Of a stretch of 64,000 nt of DNA, positions 41,506-50,389 are shown one piece after another. The notes beneath the pieces are model-generated. The model had not been told where the DNA came from. It ran no database searches and saw only the letters and a program-made list of their open reading frames with translations. Location of the stretch: positions 62,001 to 126,000 of the forward strand of contig NZ_JADZ01000015.1 in the NCBI RefSeq assembly GCF_000518645.1, written 5' to 3'. Made by a program: the position numbers and the translations under genes. Positions within the stretch are counted from its first letter, which is position 1; each line of letters starts with the position of its first letter. The DNA is from Curvibacter gracilis ATCC BAA-807. GTDB lineage: Bacteria > Pseudomonadota > Gammaproteobacteria > Burkholderiales > Burkholderiaceae_C.

Positions 41506-42115
41506 GTGCCACGACGCCGCCCCACCCTGTCAACCGAACCGCCAGAACTCACCCCTGCGCCCGCCTGCCCCTGGGCCGATCTGGACGAGCACGGCAGCGG
41601 CCTGTCGGTGGACAACTTCATCAGCTCCTGGATGAACCAGCTCAGCCACGCACTGCGCCGCACCTTGACGCTGAGCTATGCCGAGCCCTTTGGCGTCAGC
41701 GTGGCCGAATGGCGCATGCTGCGCCTTCATCGTTCACGAGGGCCAGCTGTCGTTCTCACAACTGGCCCAACTCTCCAGCACCGACAAGGCCCTGGTCAGC
41801 CGCACACTCAAATTGCTGGAGCAGCGGGGTCTGGTGCAATTGCAGGCCAGCGGGAGAGGTCGCGCGCGCAAGCTGATGTGCCGCCTGAGCCCCGCAGGCC
41901 TGGACCTGCATGACCAGATGATCCGCGTGGCCCGCGAACGCCAGGCCGCCATGCTGCGTGTGCTCAGCCCCACCGAGCGGCAAGGGCTGTACCAGACGCT
42001 GAACAAACTCAAGGCCGAATGCGCTCGACAGGACAGACTGCATGACGCCGCCCACCAGGACAGTGCCCCGCTTCGCGACAAGGTTGCCAGATCGTCCCCA
42101 CCTGATGGGCTATAA
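41506..42115 (+). pseudogene. MarR family regulator disrupted by a frameshift
   Basis: Two overlapping frames together make one MarR protein. The first, from a possible GTG at 41506, reads to SVAEWRMLR at about 41720. The second continues with FIVHEGQLSFSQLAQLSSTD and the recognition helix KALVSRTLKLLEQRGLV. One extra base within 41716-41724 (the CTGCGCC stretch) explains the break, since removing one C restores EWRML-AFIVHEG, as MarR proteins normally read. As given, the DNA-binding domain is lost from the first frame. This is either a recent mutation or a sequencing error. The start is uncertain. Confidence 0.75.
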
Positions 42116-42214
42116 ACAACTTTGCATCGACCGTCACAGCCCGTCATTTCCGTGCAAGCCACCTGAGGCCCAATCGGACAAAAAGCAGGCCTCACAGCCC
42201 GCAGAAAGAGACGC

Positions 42215-45200
42215 ATGAGTGAGCCCAGCCGCAGCAGCTACATCCTGCGGGCAACAGCGTTCTACCTGCTCTTCGGGCTGGGCTGGATCGTGCTGTCGGA
42301 CCGCGTGCTGCTGGCTCTGGCCAACCCGCTGGACCTGGCGGCCCTGTCGGCGGCCAAGGGCATCTTTTTTGTGCTGGCGTCCGCGGCAGCCCTGTTCATG
42401 GCCTTGCGCTCAGTGCCGGGAGGCCGGGTCGTGGCCAGCGATTCAGGGCTGCCCGAGCCGGCGCCTCGGATCAGCACCGGCCAGCGTTGGCTGCGCTACG
42501 GATTCGCTTTGCTGATCACCGGCTGCATGCTGCTGGTCCATCAGGCCATGACCCCCATGGATGCGGGACACCCGCAATTCATCCTGTTCGTGCTGCCCAT
42601 CGCCCTGAGCGCGCTGGTGGGCGGCCTGGGCCCGGGTTTGCTGGCCACGTTCACGGCGCTGATCGGCGTCGATCTCACGTCACAGCCTGCACTGCACAGC
42701 CTGGCCGCTTCGCCGCAAAACCAGTTCCGCTGGGGCCTGCTGCTGCTCAATGGGCTGGTGCTGAGCCTGCTCAGCGATCGCCTGAGGCGTGCCAGTGCGC
42801 GCTTGCAGCGCAGCAGCCGGCTGCTCCATGCCGTGGTCACCGGCACCTCGGACGCCGTGTTCGTGAAAGACCCCCAGGGACGCTACCTGCTGGCCAACGG
42901 TGCCGCCGGGGCCTTCGTCAACCAGGCCCCGGAGAGCATGCTGGGCGTCACCGATGCGCAACTGTTCGACGCCGCCTCCGCAGAGCACTTGCGCGAACTC
43001 GATCGGCAGGTGATGCAGAGCGCCGAGGTGCAGACCCACGAGGAGAGCCTCACCACGCTGGAGGGGCAGCAGCGGGTGTTCATGGTCACGAAAGGCCCCG
43101 TGGTCGACGAAGCCGGCACGGTCAACGGTCTCTTCGGTATCGCGCGCGACATCACCCACCTCAAGGCCGATCAGGAACGCCTGCTGGCGAGCGAGGCGGC
43201 GCTGCGCGACCGCGAACAGCAACTGGCCCGGGTGCTGCAGGGCTCAGACCAGGGTTATTGGGACTGGCACCTGCCCAGCAACACCTTCCTGGTGAGTGAA
43301 CGCTGGGAGACCATGTTGGGTTTCGAGCCCGGCGAGATGGACGTGGCCACCAGCCGTTGGCCCGAACTCGTGCACCCGGAAGACCTGCCAGCCGCACTGG
43401 CCTCGATCGAGCGCCACCTCAAGGGCGAAAGCGATGCCCATGTGGTCGAGATCCGCTGCCGCACCAAGCCAGGCGGCTGGCGCTGGATCCTGTCGCGCGG
43501 CAGCATCGTCACGCGCAGTGAGGACGGGCAGCCCCTGATCATGGCGGGCACCCACACCGACATCACCGAACGCAAGCAGTCGGAACTGGCGCTGCGCGAG
43601 GCCAGCGTGGTGTTCGAGAGCAGCCACGAAGCCATCATGATGGTCAACCCGGAGGGGCTGATCACCAAGGTCAACCCCGCCTTCACGCGCATCACGGGCT
43701 TCTCCGAAGCCGAGGTCAGCGGGCGCTCCCCCCGGCTGCTGGCCTCCGGCCAGCATGGCGAGCCCTTCTACCAGGAGCTGTGGCGCGCCCTGCAGCAGCA
43801 CGACTTCTGGCGTGGCGAGATCTGCAACCGGCGCAAGAGCGGTGAGCTGTACGTGGCGCAGGAGACGATTTCGGTGGTGCGCGATCCTCAGGGCCAGGTG
43901 CTGCACTACATCGGGGTGTTTGCCGACATCAGCCAGCTCAAGGCCCACGAAGCCGAACTCGACCGCGTGGCGCACCACGACCTGCTCACCGGCTTGCCCA
44001 ACCGCCACCTGCTGTCGGACCGCATGGGCCAGTCGATCCTGCGCTCGCAGCGCAGCGGTCACCCCAGTGCGGTGTGCGTGCTGGATCTGGATGGCTTCAA
44101 GAGCATCAACGACCGCCATGGCCACAGCGTGGGCGACCAGCTGCTGCTGGGGCTGAGCACCCGCCTGCAGCAAGTGCTGCGCGCCGAAGACACGCTGGCC
44201 CGCACCGGGGGCGACGAGTTCGTGCTGGTGTTGTCCGAAGTCGGCTCCACCGAAGAGTGCACGCTGATACTCGACCGCCTGTTGCAGGCCGTGCGCCAGC
44301 CCTTCGCACTGGCGCCCGACCTGAACCTGGGCGTGAGCGCCAGCATCGGCGTGAGCCTGTACCCGGCCGACAATGCCGACCCCGACACCTTGCTGCGCCA
44401 TGCCGACCAGGCCATGTACCTGGCCAAGCAGGCCGGCAAGAACCGCTACCAGTTGTTCGACCCCGAAAGCGACCGCCTGGCCCAGGCCCACCGGCAAGGC
44501 CTGGAGACCCTGGAGCGGGCCCTGGCGCAAGGCGAGTTCGTGCTGCATTACCAGCCCAAGGTGGACCTCGACAGCGGCGAGGTCATCGGCGCCGAAGCCC
44601 TGATCCGCTGGCAACACCCCGAACGTGGCCTGCTGCCGCCGGCCGACTTTCTGCCGCAGCTGCACGGCAGCGCGCTGGAGCCATCGCTGGGCGAATGGGT
44701 CATTGCCAGCGCCCTGGATCAACTCAGCCACTGGATCGCTCAAGGCCTGCCCATGAAGGTGAGCGTCAACATCAGCGCCAACCACCTGTTGCAACCCGAG
44801 TTCTGCGCCCGCCTGGCCCAGGCCCTGGCCCGCCACCCCGAGGTGCCCCCCGCCCACCTGGAGCTGGAGGTGCTGGAGAGCGCCGCCATCGCCGACATGG
44901 GCCAGGCTGTCGAGATCCTGCGCAACTGCCGGGCCCTGGGTGTGTGCTTTTCACTCGATGATTTCGGCACCGGCTACTCCTCGCTCACCTACCTGCGCCA
45001 GTTGCCCGTGGACACGCTGAAGATCGATCAAAGCTTTGTGCGCGACATGCTCACCGACCCCGACGACCTGCGCATCGTGCAAAGCGTCATCCAGTTGGCC
45101 GGCGTGTTCCATCGCCAGGTGATTGCCGAAGGCGTGGAAACCCTGGAGCATGGTGCCCGGCTGCGCCAGATGGGCTGCCACTGCGCACAAGGCTATGGCA

Positions 45201-45280
45201 TCGCCCGCCCCATGCCCGCCCAGGACCTGCCCGGCTGGTGCGCCGCTTGGTTGCAGGCCCAGGCCTGGCAACACCTCTGA
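42215..45280 (+). CDS. Membrane-bound PAS-GGDEF-EAL signalling protein
   Basis: The 1021-residue protein has two N-terminal helices (about 10-65), a four-helix segment like the DUF4118 module of KdpD (about 88-185), three PAS domains (about 205-320, 340-450 and 462-580), GGDEF (about 590-745) and EAL (about 765-1010). The cyclase motif is intact as TGGDEF near residue 665. The EAL motif is intact as GAEALIRW near 793, with DDFGTGYSSL. It may therefore both make and degrade cyclic di-GMP, and the balance is set by the PAS sensors. No HAMP or receiver domain is seen. It lies 99 bases after the broken MarR gene. Confidence 0.93.
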   Translation: MSEPSRSSYILRATAFYLLFGLGWIVLSDRVLLALANPLDLAALSAAKGIFFVLASAAALFMALRSVPGGRVVASDSGLPEPAPRISTGQRWLRYGFALLITGCMLLVHQAMTPMDAGHPQFILFVLPIALSALVGGLGPGLLATFTALIGVDLTSQPALHSLAASPQNQFRWGLLLLNGLVLSLLSDRLRRASARLQRSSRLLHAVVTGTSDAVFVKDPQGRYLLANGAAGAFVNQAPESMLGVTDAQLFDAASAEHLRELDRQVMQSAEVQTHEESLTTLEGQQRVFMVTKGPVVDEAGTVNGLFGIARDITHLKADQERLLASEAALRDREQQLARVLQGSDQGYWDWHLPSNTFLVSERWETMLGFEPGEMDVATSRWPELVHPEDLPAALASIERHLKGESDAHVVEIRCRTKPGGWRWILSRGSIVTRSEDGQPLIMAGTHTDITERKQSELALREASVVFESSHEAIMMVNPEGLITKVNPAFTRITGFSEAEVSGRSPRLLASGQHGEPFYQELWRALQQHDFWRGEICNRRKSGELYVAQETISVVRDPQGQVLHYIGVFADISQLKAHEAELDRVAHHDLLTGLPNRHLLSDRMGQSILRSQRSGHPSAVCVLDLDGFKSINDRHGHSVGDQLLLGLSTRLQQVLRAEDTLARTGGDEFVLVLSEVGSTEECTLILDRLLQAVRQPFALAPDLNLGVSASIGVSLYPADNADPDTLLRHADQAMYLAKQAGKNRYQLFDPESDRLAQAHRQGLETLERALAQGEFVLHYQPKVDLDSGEVIGAEALIRWQHPERGLLPPADFLPQLHGSALEPSLGEWVIASALDQLSHWIAQGLPMKVSVNISANHLLQPEFCARLAQALARHPEVPPAHLELEVLESAAIADMGQAVEILRNCRALGVCFSLDDFGTGYSSLTYLRQLPVDTLKIDQSFVRDMLTDPDDLRIVQSVIQLAGVFHRQVIAEGVETLEHGARLRQMGCHCAQGYGIARPMPAQDLPGWCAAWLQAQAWQHL

Positions 45281-45309
45281 GCTGGCCTCGAAGGCCTGAA
45301 GGACCCCCC

Positions 45310-45711
45310 ATGCTGTCCCACATCTTTGTCGGCATCACCGACTTCGACCGCGCCCTGCGCTTCTACCGCCCCGTGCTGGCCAGCCTGGGCATCGAAGAAC
45401 GCTTTTGTGAACCGGAACGCCCCTGGGCCGGCTGGCACAGCGCCGGCGGCCAGCGCCCCCTGTTCGTGATCGCCCGCCCCCACGACGGCCAAGCCCCCAG
45501 CCCCGGCAACGGCCAGATGACCGCCTTCCTGGCCCCCACCCGAGCCGCAGTCCACGCCGCCCACGCCGCCGCCCTGGCCCACGGCGGCACCTGCGACGGC
45601 CCCCCCGGCCCCCGCCCGCACTACCACGCCCACTACTACGGCGCCTACTTCAAAGACCCCGACGGCAACAAACTCGCCGTCGCCTGCCACACCCCCGAAC
45701 ATCAACCCTGA
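45310..45711 (+). CDS. Small VOC/glyoxalase-fold protein
   Basis: The 133-residue protein is a single vicinal-oxygen-chelate module starting MLSHIFVGITDFDRALRFY. The C-terminal strand reads DPDGNKLAVACH, where many relatives have a metal-binding Glu after NK(I/L); here that position is Ala, so metal chelation is uncertain. It starts 29 bases after the GGDEF-EAL stop and may be cotranscribed with it. Function unknown. Confidence 0.85.
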   Translation: MLSHIFVGITDFDRALRFYRPVLASLGIEERFCEPERPWAGWHSAGGQRPLFVIARPHDGQAPSPGNGQMTAFLAPTRAAVHAAHAAALAHGGTCDGPPGPRPHYHAHYYGAYFKDPDGNKLAVACHTPEHQP

Positions 45712-45746
45712 AAAGCCCCCACAAAGGGACAGAGACCAAAGAACGA

Positions 45747-45770
45747 GGGGGCCGCCAGGCCCCCTTCTTC
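45747..45770 (+). terminator. Terminator after the VOC gene
   Basis: GGGGGCC (45747-45753), loop GCCA, GGCCCCC (45758-45764), then TTCTTC. On the minus strand it is followed by TCGTTCTTT, so it may serve the convergent CYTH gene too. Confidence 0.7.
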
Positions 45771-45798
45771 ATTCAGCAGGCCTGAAGCGAAGAGGTCA

Positions 45799-45880
45799 GC
45801 CTGCCGCCGGGCCGCCCCAAGGCAGGCTGCGGCCCCCTTGGGGGGCAGGGAGTGACACGAAGTGCACGACCGTGGGGGCC
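45799..45880. repeat. REP-like hairpin cluster
   Basis: GCCTGCC (45799-45805) pairs with GGCAGGC (45821-45827), and GGCCCCC (45831-45837) with GGGGGGC (45840-45846). A further palindromic stretch with GTGGGGGCC follows. The element ends two bases before the CYTH gene stop codon. It resembles extragenic palindromes that I associate with Comamonadaceae genomes. Confidence 0.6.
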
Positions 45881-45882
45881 AT

Positions 45883-46341
45883 TTATTCAGGCCACCCCAC
45901 CCTGGCCAACGACTCGTTGTCCCAGCCCTTGCGCCCCGTCAACTCCTCGCCCACCCAGTCAGGCAGATCCACCGCGGTCTGCTCGCTCGGCAACTCAACC
46001 TCCACCGTGTACAGGCCCTCCAGCCCGCCGTGGTAGCGGTCCACCTCGAAGGTATGGCCCTGGTGCTCGATGAAAAAGCGCGTCTTCTCCAGGGCATAGG
46101 CGCCCGGCTGGCGCGCCATCTGCTGGGCATCGGCCACCGGGATCTCGTACTCCCACTCATGGCGGGTGGCTGCACTCAGGGGTGCACTCTTGAGCGTGAG
46201 CCAGGCCCGGTCCTGCGATACCCGCACCCGCACCAGCACCGCGCCCTTGGCCAGGTAAGCCTGCAGAAAATGGGAGCCGCTCAGGCCCTCCAGGATTGCC
46301 GGGGTCCTGAGTTTGAATTTGCGTTCGATTTCCAAGGCCAT
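45883..46341 (-). CDS. CYTH domain protein (triphosphate tunnel metalloenzyme)
   Basis: The 152-residue protein is a stand-alone CYTH domain. It starts with the family signature EIERKF and carries the alternating basic/acidic strands of the tunnel: VRVRVSQDRAWLTLKS, EWEYEIP and FEVDRYHGGLEGLYTVEVEL. Relatives hydrolyse inorganic triphosphate or thiamine triphosphate. AGGAGG lies 8 bases before the ATG at 46341, which is preferred over an upstream in-frame ATG (46431). Confidence 0.9.
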   Translation of the reverse strand: MALEIERKFKLRTPAILEGLSGSHFLQAYLAKGAVLVRVRVSQDRAWLTLKSAPLSAATRHEWEYEIPVADAQQMARQPGAYALEKTRFFIEHQGHTFEVDRYHGGLEGLYTVEVELPSEQTAVDLPDWVGEELTGRKGWDNESLARVGWPE

Positions 46342-46431
46342 GGTGATTTCCTCCTGAAGGCTGCCGCTGCTTTTTGAATGAGGCCCGATTGTGTCGCACC
46401 GCCACCCCAGCGCCAGGCTCGTGAGCCCCAC

Positions 46432-46449
46432 ATCGTCATTTCAGACGAT
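46432..46449. promoter_or_regulatory. Palindrome between the CYTH and nitroreductase genes
   Basis: ATCGTC-ATTTCA-GACGAT has perfect 6-bp arms. It lies 90 bases upstream of the CYTH start and 113 upstream of the nitroreductase start. It could bind an unidentified regulator. Confidence 0.35.
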
Positions 46450-46561
46450 TGAAAGTCATTCACAAGACAGCCAAGCTACAAGCCCATGCCGGATGATGGA
46501 CAAGTCATCCGACCCAACGCCCTCTCACCCACGGCCCCACCCAACCTGCCCCACCGCTGCC

Positions 46562-47245
46562 ATGAACCTGCATGACGCCATCGCCTCGCGCCGCTCGGTG
46601 CGCGACTTTCTGGACACCCCGGTCCCCGAAGCGGTCATCCGCCGTGTGCTGGAGCAGGCGCTGCGTGCGCCCTCCGGGGGCAACCTGCAGCCCTGGCACC
46701 TGCATGTGCTCACCGGTGCGCCGCTGGCCGACTTCAAGGCCCAGATGCAGCAGCGCCTGCAAGACGAGGCGGCCGGCAGCGCGGCGCCCGAGCCCGGCGA
46801 ATACACGGTTTACCCGCCCGAGCTGGTCTCACCCTACCGCGAGCGCCGCTTCCAGGTGGGCGAAGCCATGTACGCCGAGCTGGGCATCCCACGCGAGGAC
46901 AAGGCGGGCCGGCTGCGCTGGTTTGCGCGCAATTACGCCTTCTTCGGGGCCCCGCTGGCCTTGTTCTGCAGCGTGGACCGCCGCATGGGCCCACCGCAGT
47001 GGTCCGACCTGGGCATGCTGCTGCAGACCCTCATGTTGCTGTTGCGCGCCGAAGGCCTGGACAGCTGCGCCCAGGAGTGCTGGGCGCGCTACCCCCAGAC
47101 CGTGGGCCAGACCCTGAAGTTGCCGCCCGAGCGCATGCTGTTCGCGGGCATGGCCATCGGCTACGCCAACCCCGAGCACCCGGTGAACCGCCTGCAGACG
47201 GCGCGCGCGCCCCTGTCCGAGGTGGTGGAGTTCATCGGCTTCTGA
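46562..47245 (+). CDS. Nitroreductase family flavoprotein
   Basis: The 227-residue FMN-dependent oxidoreductase has the N-terminal SRRSVRDF, APSGGNLQPWHLHVL (FMN phosphate site) and a C-terminal GYANPEHPVNRL. Members reduce nitroaromatics, quinones or flavins with NAD(P)H. No Shine-Dalgarno sequence is evident. It converges on the acyl-CoA ligase gene with 38 bases between. Physiological substrate unknown. Confidence 0.88.
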   Translation: MNLHDAIASRRSVRDFLDTPVPEAVIRRVLEQALRAPSGGNLQPWHLHVLTGAPLADFKAQMQQRLQDEAAGSAAPEPGEYTVYPPELVSPYRERRFQVGEAMYAELGIPREDKAGRLRWFARNYAFFGAPLALFCSVDRRMGPPQWSDLGMLLQTLMLLLRAEGLDSCAQECWARYPQTVGQTLKLPPERMLFAGMAIGYANPEHPVNRLQTARAPLSEVVEFIGF

Positions 47246-47283
47246 GCCCGCACCGAGGGCTCACACCGACCCAGCCCTCCCGC

Positions 47284-48921
47284 TCAGGCCGTGGGCAGGC
47301 GGTGGTCCTTGAACTGCTCGCGCAATTTCGTCTTCAGCAGCTTGCCGGTGGCGGTGTGCGGCAGGCTCTCGACAAACACCACGTCGTCGGGCAGCCACCA
47401 CTTCGCAATGCGGGTGCTCAGGTGCGCCAGCACGGAGGCGGCATCCACTTCGGCGCCCGGGCGCTTGACGGCCACCAGCAGCGGGCGCTCCTGCCACTTG
47501 GGGTGCGGCAGGCCGATCACGGCGGCCTCCAGCAGGCCCGGGTGCGAGCAGGCTGCATTCTCCACGTCGATGGACGAGATCCACTCGCCGCCCGACTTGA
47601 TCACGTCCTTGGCGCGGTCCACCAGTTGCAGGTAGCCATCGGGGTCGATGGTGGCCACATCGCCGGTCGGGAAATAGCCCTCGGCATCGAGCACCTCGCC
47701 CCCTTCGCCGCGGAAGTAGCCGCTGCAGATCCAGGGGCCACGCACATGCAGGTGCCCGTAGGCCACGCCATCCCAGGGCAGGGTCTGGCCGGCAGCATCG
47801 ACGATCTTCAGGTCCACCCCCCAGACGCCCCGGCCCTGCTTGAGCTTGACCTTGAGCAGCGCATCGCCGTCCAGCTCGGCGTGCTTGGGCAGCAGCTTGC
47901 TGATCACGCCGATGGGGCTGGTCTCGGTCATGCCCCAGCCCTGCACCACCTCGGCGCCGAAGTCGCGCTCGAAGCGTTCGAGCACCGCGCGCGAGACCGC
48001 CGCCCCGCCGATGCCGATGCGCTTGACCCCGATCTCGCGCGGGTCGATCTGCGGGTGGGCATCCAGGTACTGGAACAACATGAGCCACACCGTGGGCACC
48101 CCTTGCGAGAAGGTGCAGCGCTCGTCACGCATCAGGTTGTAGACGCTCTGCCCGTCCAGGTGCGGCCCGGGCAGCACCAGCTTGGCCCCCACCATGGCCG
48201 CCGCATAGGGTGTGCCCCAGGCATTGGCGTGGAACATGGGCACGATGAGCAACACGGTCTCGGACGAGCTGATGCCGAAGGTGTCGGGCGCCAGCTCCAT
48301 CAGCGTGTGCAGCACGGTGGATCGGTGCGAATACAGCACCCCCTTGGGGTTGCCCGTGGTGCCCGAGGTGTAGCACAGCGAAGAGGCCGACTTCTCGTCG
48401 AACTCGGGCCACACATAGTCGCCGTTCTGGGCGTCCAGCAGTTCCTCGAAGCACAGCAGGTTCGGCACCTCGATGGCGGGCATGTGGGCCCGGTCGGTCA
48501 TGGCCACGAAGGCGCGCACCGACTTGAGCCGGGGCGCCAGCTGCGCCACCAGGGGCGCAAAGCCGATGTCAAAGAACAGCACCTGGTCTTCGGCGTGGTT
48601 GATGATGTAGTCGATCTGCTCAGGGAACAGGCGCGGGTTCACGGTGTGCAGCACCGCCCCCATGCCCGACACCCCGTAGTACAGCGCCAGGTGCCGGTAC
48701 GAGTTCCAGGCCAGCGTGCCCACCCGGTCACCCGGGCGGATGCCCAGCGCCCCCATGGCCTGGGCCACCTGCCGGGCCCGGTCGCGCAGGCCGCGCCAGG
48801 TGGTGCGGTGGGTGGGCCCCTCGGGCAGACGGGAGACGATCTCGGTGTCGGGGTGGAAGGTGGCCGCGTGCTCGATCAGCGACGAGATCAGCAGCGGGCG
48901 GTCCTGCATCAATCCTTGCAT
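47284..48921 (-). CDS. Fatty-acyl-CoA ligase (AMP-binding, AlkK-like)
   Basis: The 545-residue enzyme activates a carboxylic acid to its CoA thioester via an acyl-adenylate. Motifs are the P-loop [45 protein letters not shown] and the C-terminal catalytic Lys in [11 protein letters not shown]. Length and the [15 protein letters not shown] segment match medium-chain ligases such as AlkK. The start at 48921 has AGGAGG 7 bases upstream. It is the second gene of a two-gene unit after a binding protein. Confidence 0.9.
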   Translation of the reverse strand: MQGLMQDRPLLISSLIEHAATFHPDTEIVSRLPEGPTHRTTWRGLRDRARQVAQAMGALGIRPGDRVGTLAWNSYRHLALYYGVSGMGAVLHTVNPRLFPEQIDYIINHAEDQVLFFDIGFAPLVAQLAPRLKSVRAFVAMTDRAHMPAIEVPNLLCFEELLDAQNGDYVWPEFDEKSASSLCYTSGTTGNPKGVLYSHRSTVLHTLMELAPDTFGISSSETVLLIVPMFHANAWGTPYAAAMVGAKLVLPGPHLDGQSVYNLMRDERCTFSQGVPTVWLMLFQYLDAHPQIDPREIGVKRIGIGGAAVSRAVLERFERDFGAEVVQGWGMTETSPIGVISKLLPKHAELDGDALLKVKLKQGRGVWGVDLKIVDAAGQTLPWDGVAYGHLHVRGPWICSGYFRGEGGEVLDAEGYFPTGDVATIDPDGYLQLVDRAKDVIKSGGEWISSIDVENAACSHPGLLEAAVIGLPHPKWQERPLLVAVKRPGAEVDAASVLAHLSTRIAKWWLPDDVVFVESLPHTATGKLLKTKLREQFKDHRLPTA

Positions 48922-48946
48922 GGGGAAGTCCTCCTTGAGTTCCGGT

Positions 48947-50176
48947 TCAACCGCCGTACAGGCCGCCAAAGGCTTCGTAGTCCTTGCCATTGAAGCGCTG
49001 CAGCACCTTCTTCTCGATCGGGTAGAAATCGTCGGGCCCGGTCTTGACCTCGATGCCCGGGTACAGGCCCGGCGGCGTGAAGTTGAGGCTGGCGGCCTGC
49101 TTCATGATGTTTTCGCGCGTCAGGTTGTCGCCGGCCTGGCGCAGCACCTGGGCCAGAGTGGCGGCCACCGAGTAGCCCAGCACATTGAGGGTGTCCTCCG
49201 GGTCGCCTGCCGGGTAGTACTGCTTCATCACCGCCACGTACTCGGCCACCTCCTTCACGCCCTTGGCCGCCGGGTCGGACGGGGCCAGCAGGTAGGTGGA
49301 GGAGATCACGCCGGTGGCGTTGTCCAGGCCGGCGGGCTTGAGCACCGAGCTCAGGGACTGCGACACGCTGACCAGGTAGTGCGTGGGCTTCCAGCCCAGC
49401 TCGGCGGCCTTGCGGATGGCCTGGGCTGCGAACTTGGGCGTGCTGATGTTGAAGAACACATCGGCCCCGGACGACTTGAACGTGACCATCTGGCTGTCGA
49501 TGGTGGGGTCGGTCACCTCGTAGGTCAGGTGCTGCACGATCTGGGTCTTGGCCTTGTCGCCCAGGGCGTCGGTGAAGCCCTTCATGAAGTCCTTGCCGAA
49601 GTCGTCGTTCTGCATCAGCACAGCGATGCGCGCATTGGGCTTGGTGGCCAGGATGTGCTGGGCGTAGGCCCGGGCCTCGGCCTGGTAGGTGGGCTGCCAG
49701 CCCATGGTCCAGGGGAAGTTCTTCGGGTCGCCAAAGCGCGTGGCGCCGGTGTTCACGAACAACTGCGGAATCTTCTTGGCCGTCAGGTAGCGCTGCACCG
49801 CCATGTTCTGCGCCGTGCCCAGCGAGGCGAACATCAGCAGCACCTCGTCCTGCTCGACCAGCTTGCGCGTCTGCTCCACCGACTTGGCCGGGTTGTAGGC
49901 ATCGTCCAGGGCCAGGAAGTTGATCTTGCGCCCCTTGATGCCGCCGGCCGCATTGAGGCGGTCGAAATAGGCGGCCATGGCCTTGCCCGCAGTGCCATAG
50001 GCCGAGGCCGGGCCTGAGTAGGGAGAGAGGCTGCCTATCTTGATCTCGGTGTCGCTGGCGCCCGGGTCGTATTTCTTCTGGGCCTGCGCCACCAGAGGCA
50101 GGGCACAGGCCAGCAGCACGCCTGCGGCGGCCAACTTGAAATGCCGACGCAGGCCGGCTTGGAAGCGAGTGAACAT
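48947..50176 (-). CDS. Branched-chain amino-acid-type ABC substrate-binding protein
   Basis: The 409-residue precursor has a signal peptide (FKLAAAGVLLACALPLVAQA) and a Peripla_BP_6/LivK-like fold with IKIGSLSPYSGPASAYGTAG. Related receptors bind amino acids, amides or aromatic and fatty acids. No LivHMGF genes are adjacent. It lies 25 bases upstream of the acyl-CoA ligase gene, which suggests that the ligand is an acid that the ligase activates. The 213-base gap to the MFS gene holds divergent promoters. Confidence 0.88.
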   Translation of the reverse strand: MFTRFQAGLRRHFKLAAAGVLLACALPLVAQAQKKYDPGASDTEIKIGSLSPYSGPASAYGTAGKAMAAYFDRLNAAGGIKGRKINFLALDDAYNPAKSVEQTRKLVEQDEVLLMFASLGTAQNMAVQRYLTAKKIPQLFVNTGATRFGDPKNFPWTMGWQPTYQAEARAYAQHILATKPNARIAVLMQNDDFGKDFMKGFTDALGDKAKTQIVQHLTYEVTDPTIDSQMVTFKSSGADVFFNISTPKFAAQAIRKAAELGWKPTHYLVSVSQSLSSVLKPAGLDNATGVISSTYLLAPSDPAAKGVKEVAEYVAVMKQYYPAGDPEDTLNVLGYSVAATLAQVLRQAGDNLTRENIMKQAASLNFTPPGLYPGIEVKTGPDDFYPIEKKVLQRFNGKDYEAFGGLYGG

Positions 50177-50389
50177 GAGGTGTCTCCGAGGTGTTGTGGG
50201 CAGGCCGGGGCCAGGGCGCCATGCGGACAGCCTGCGGGCATCGTAGAAGCCGGCCAGGGCACTCACATCGTCGGAACTGACGATATTGCCCGGGCCCCCA
50301 TGAGCCCTGCAACCCGCCCGAAGACCAGGCCTCGCTCGCCCCCTGAAAGCAGCGCACAGAAAAAGCCATGCTGGGGAATAATCGTCCGG

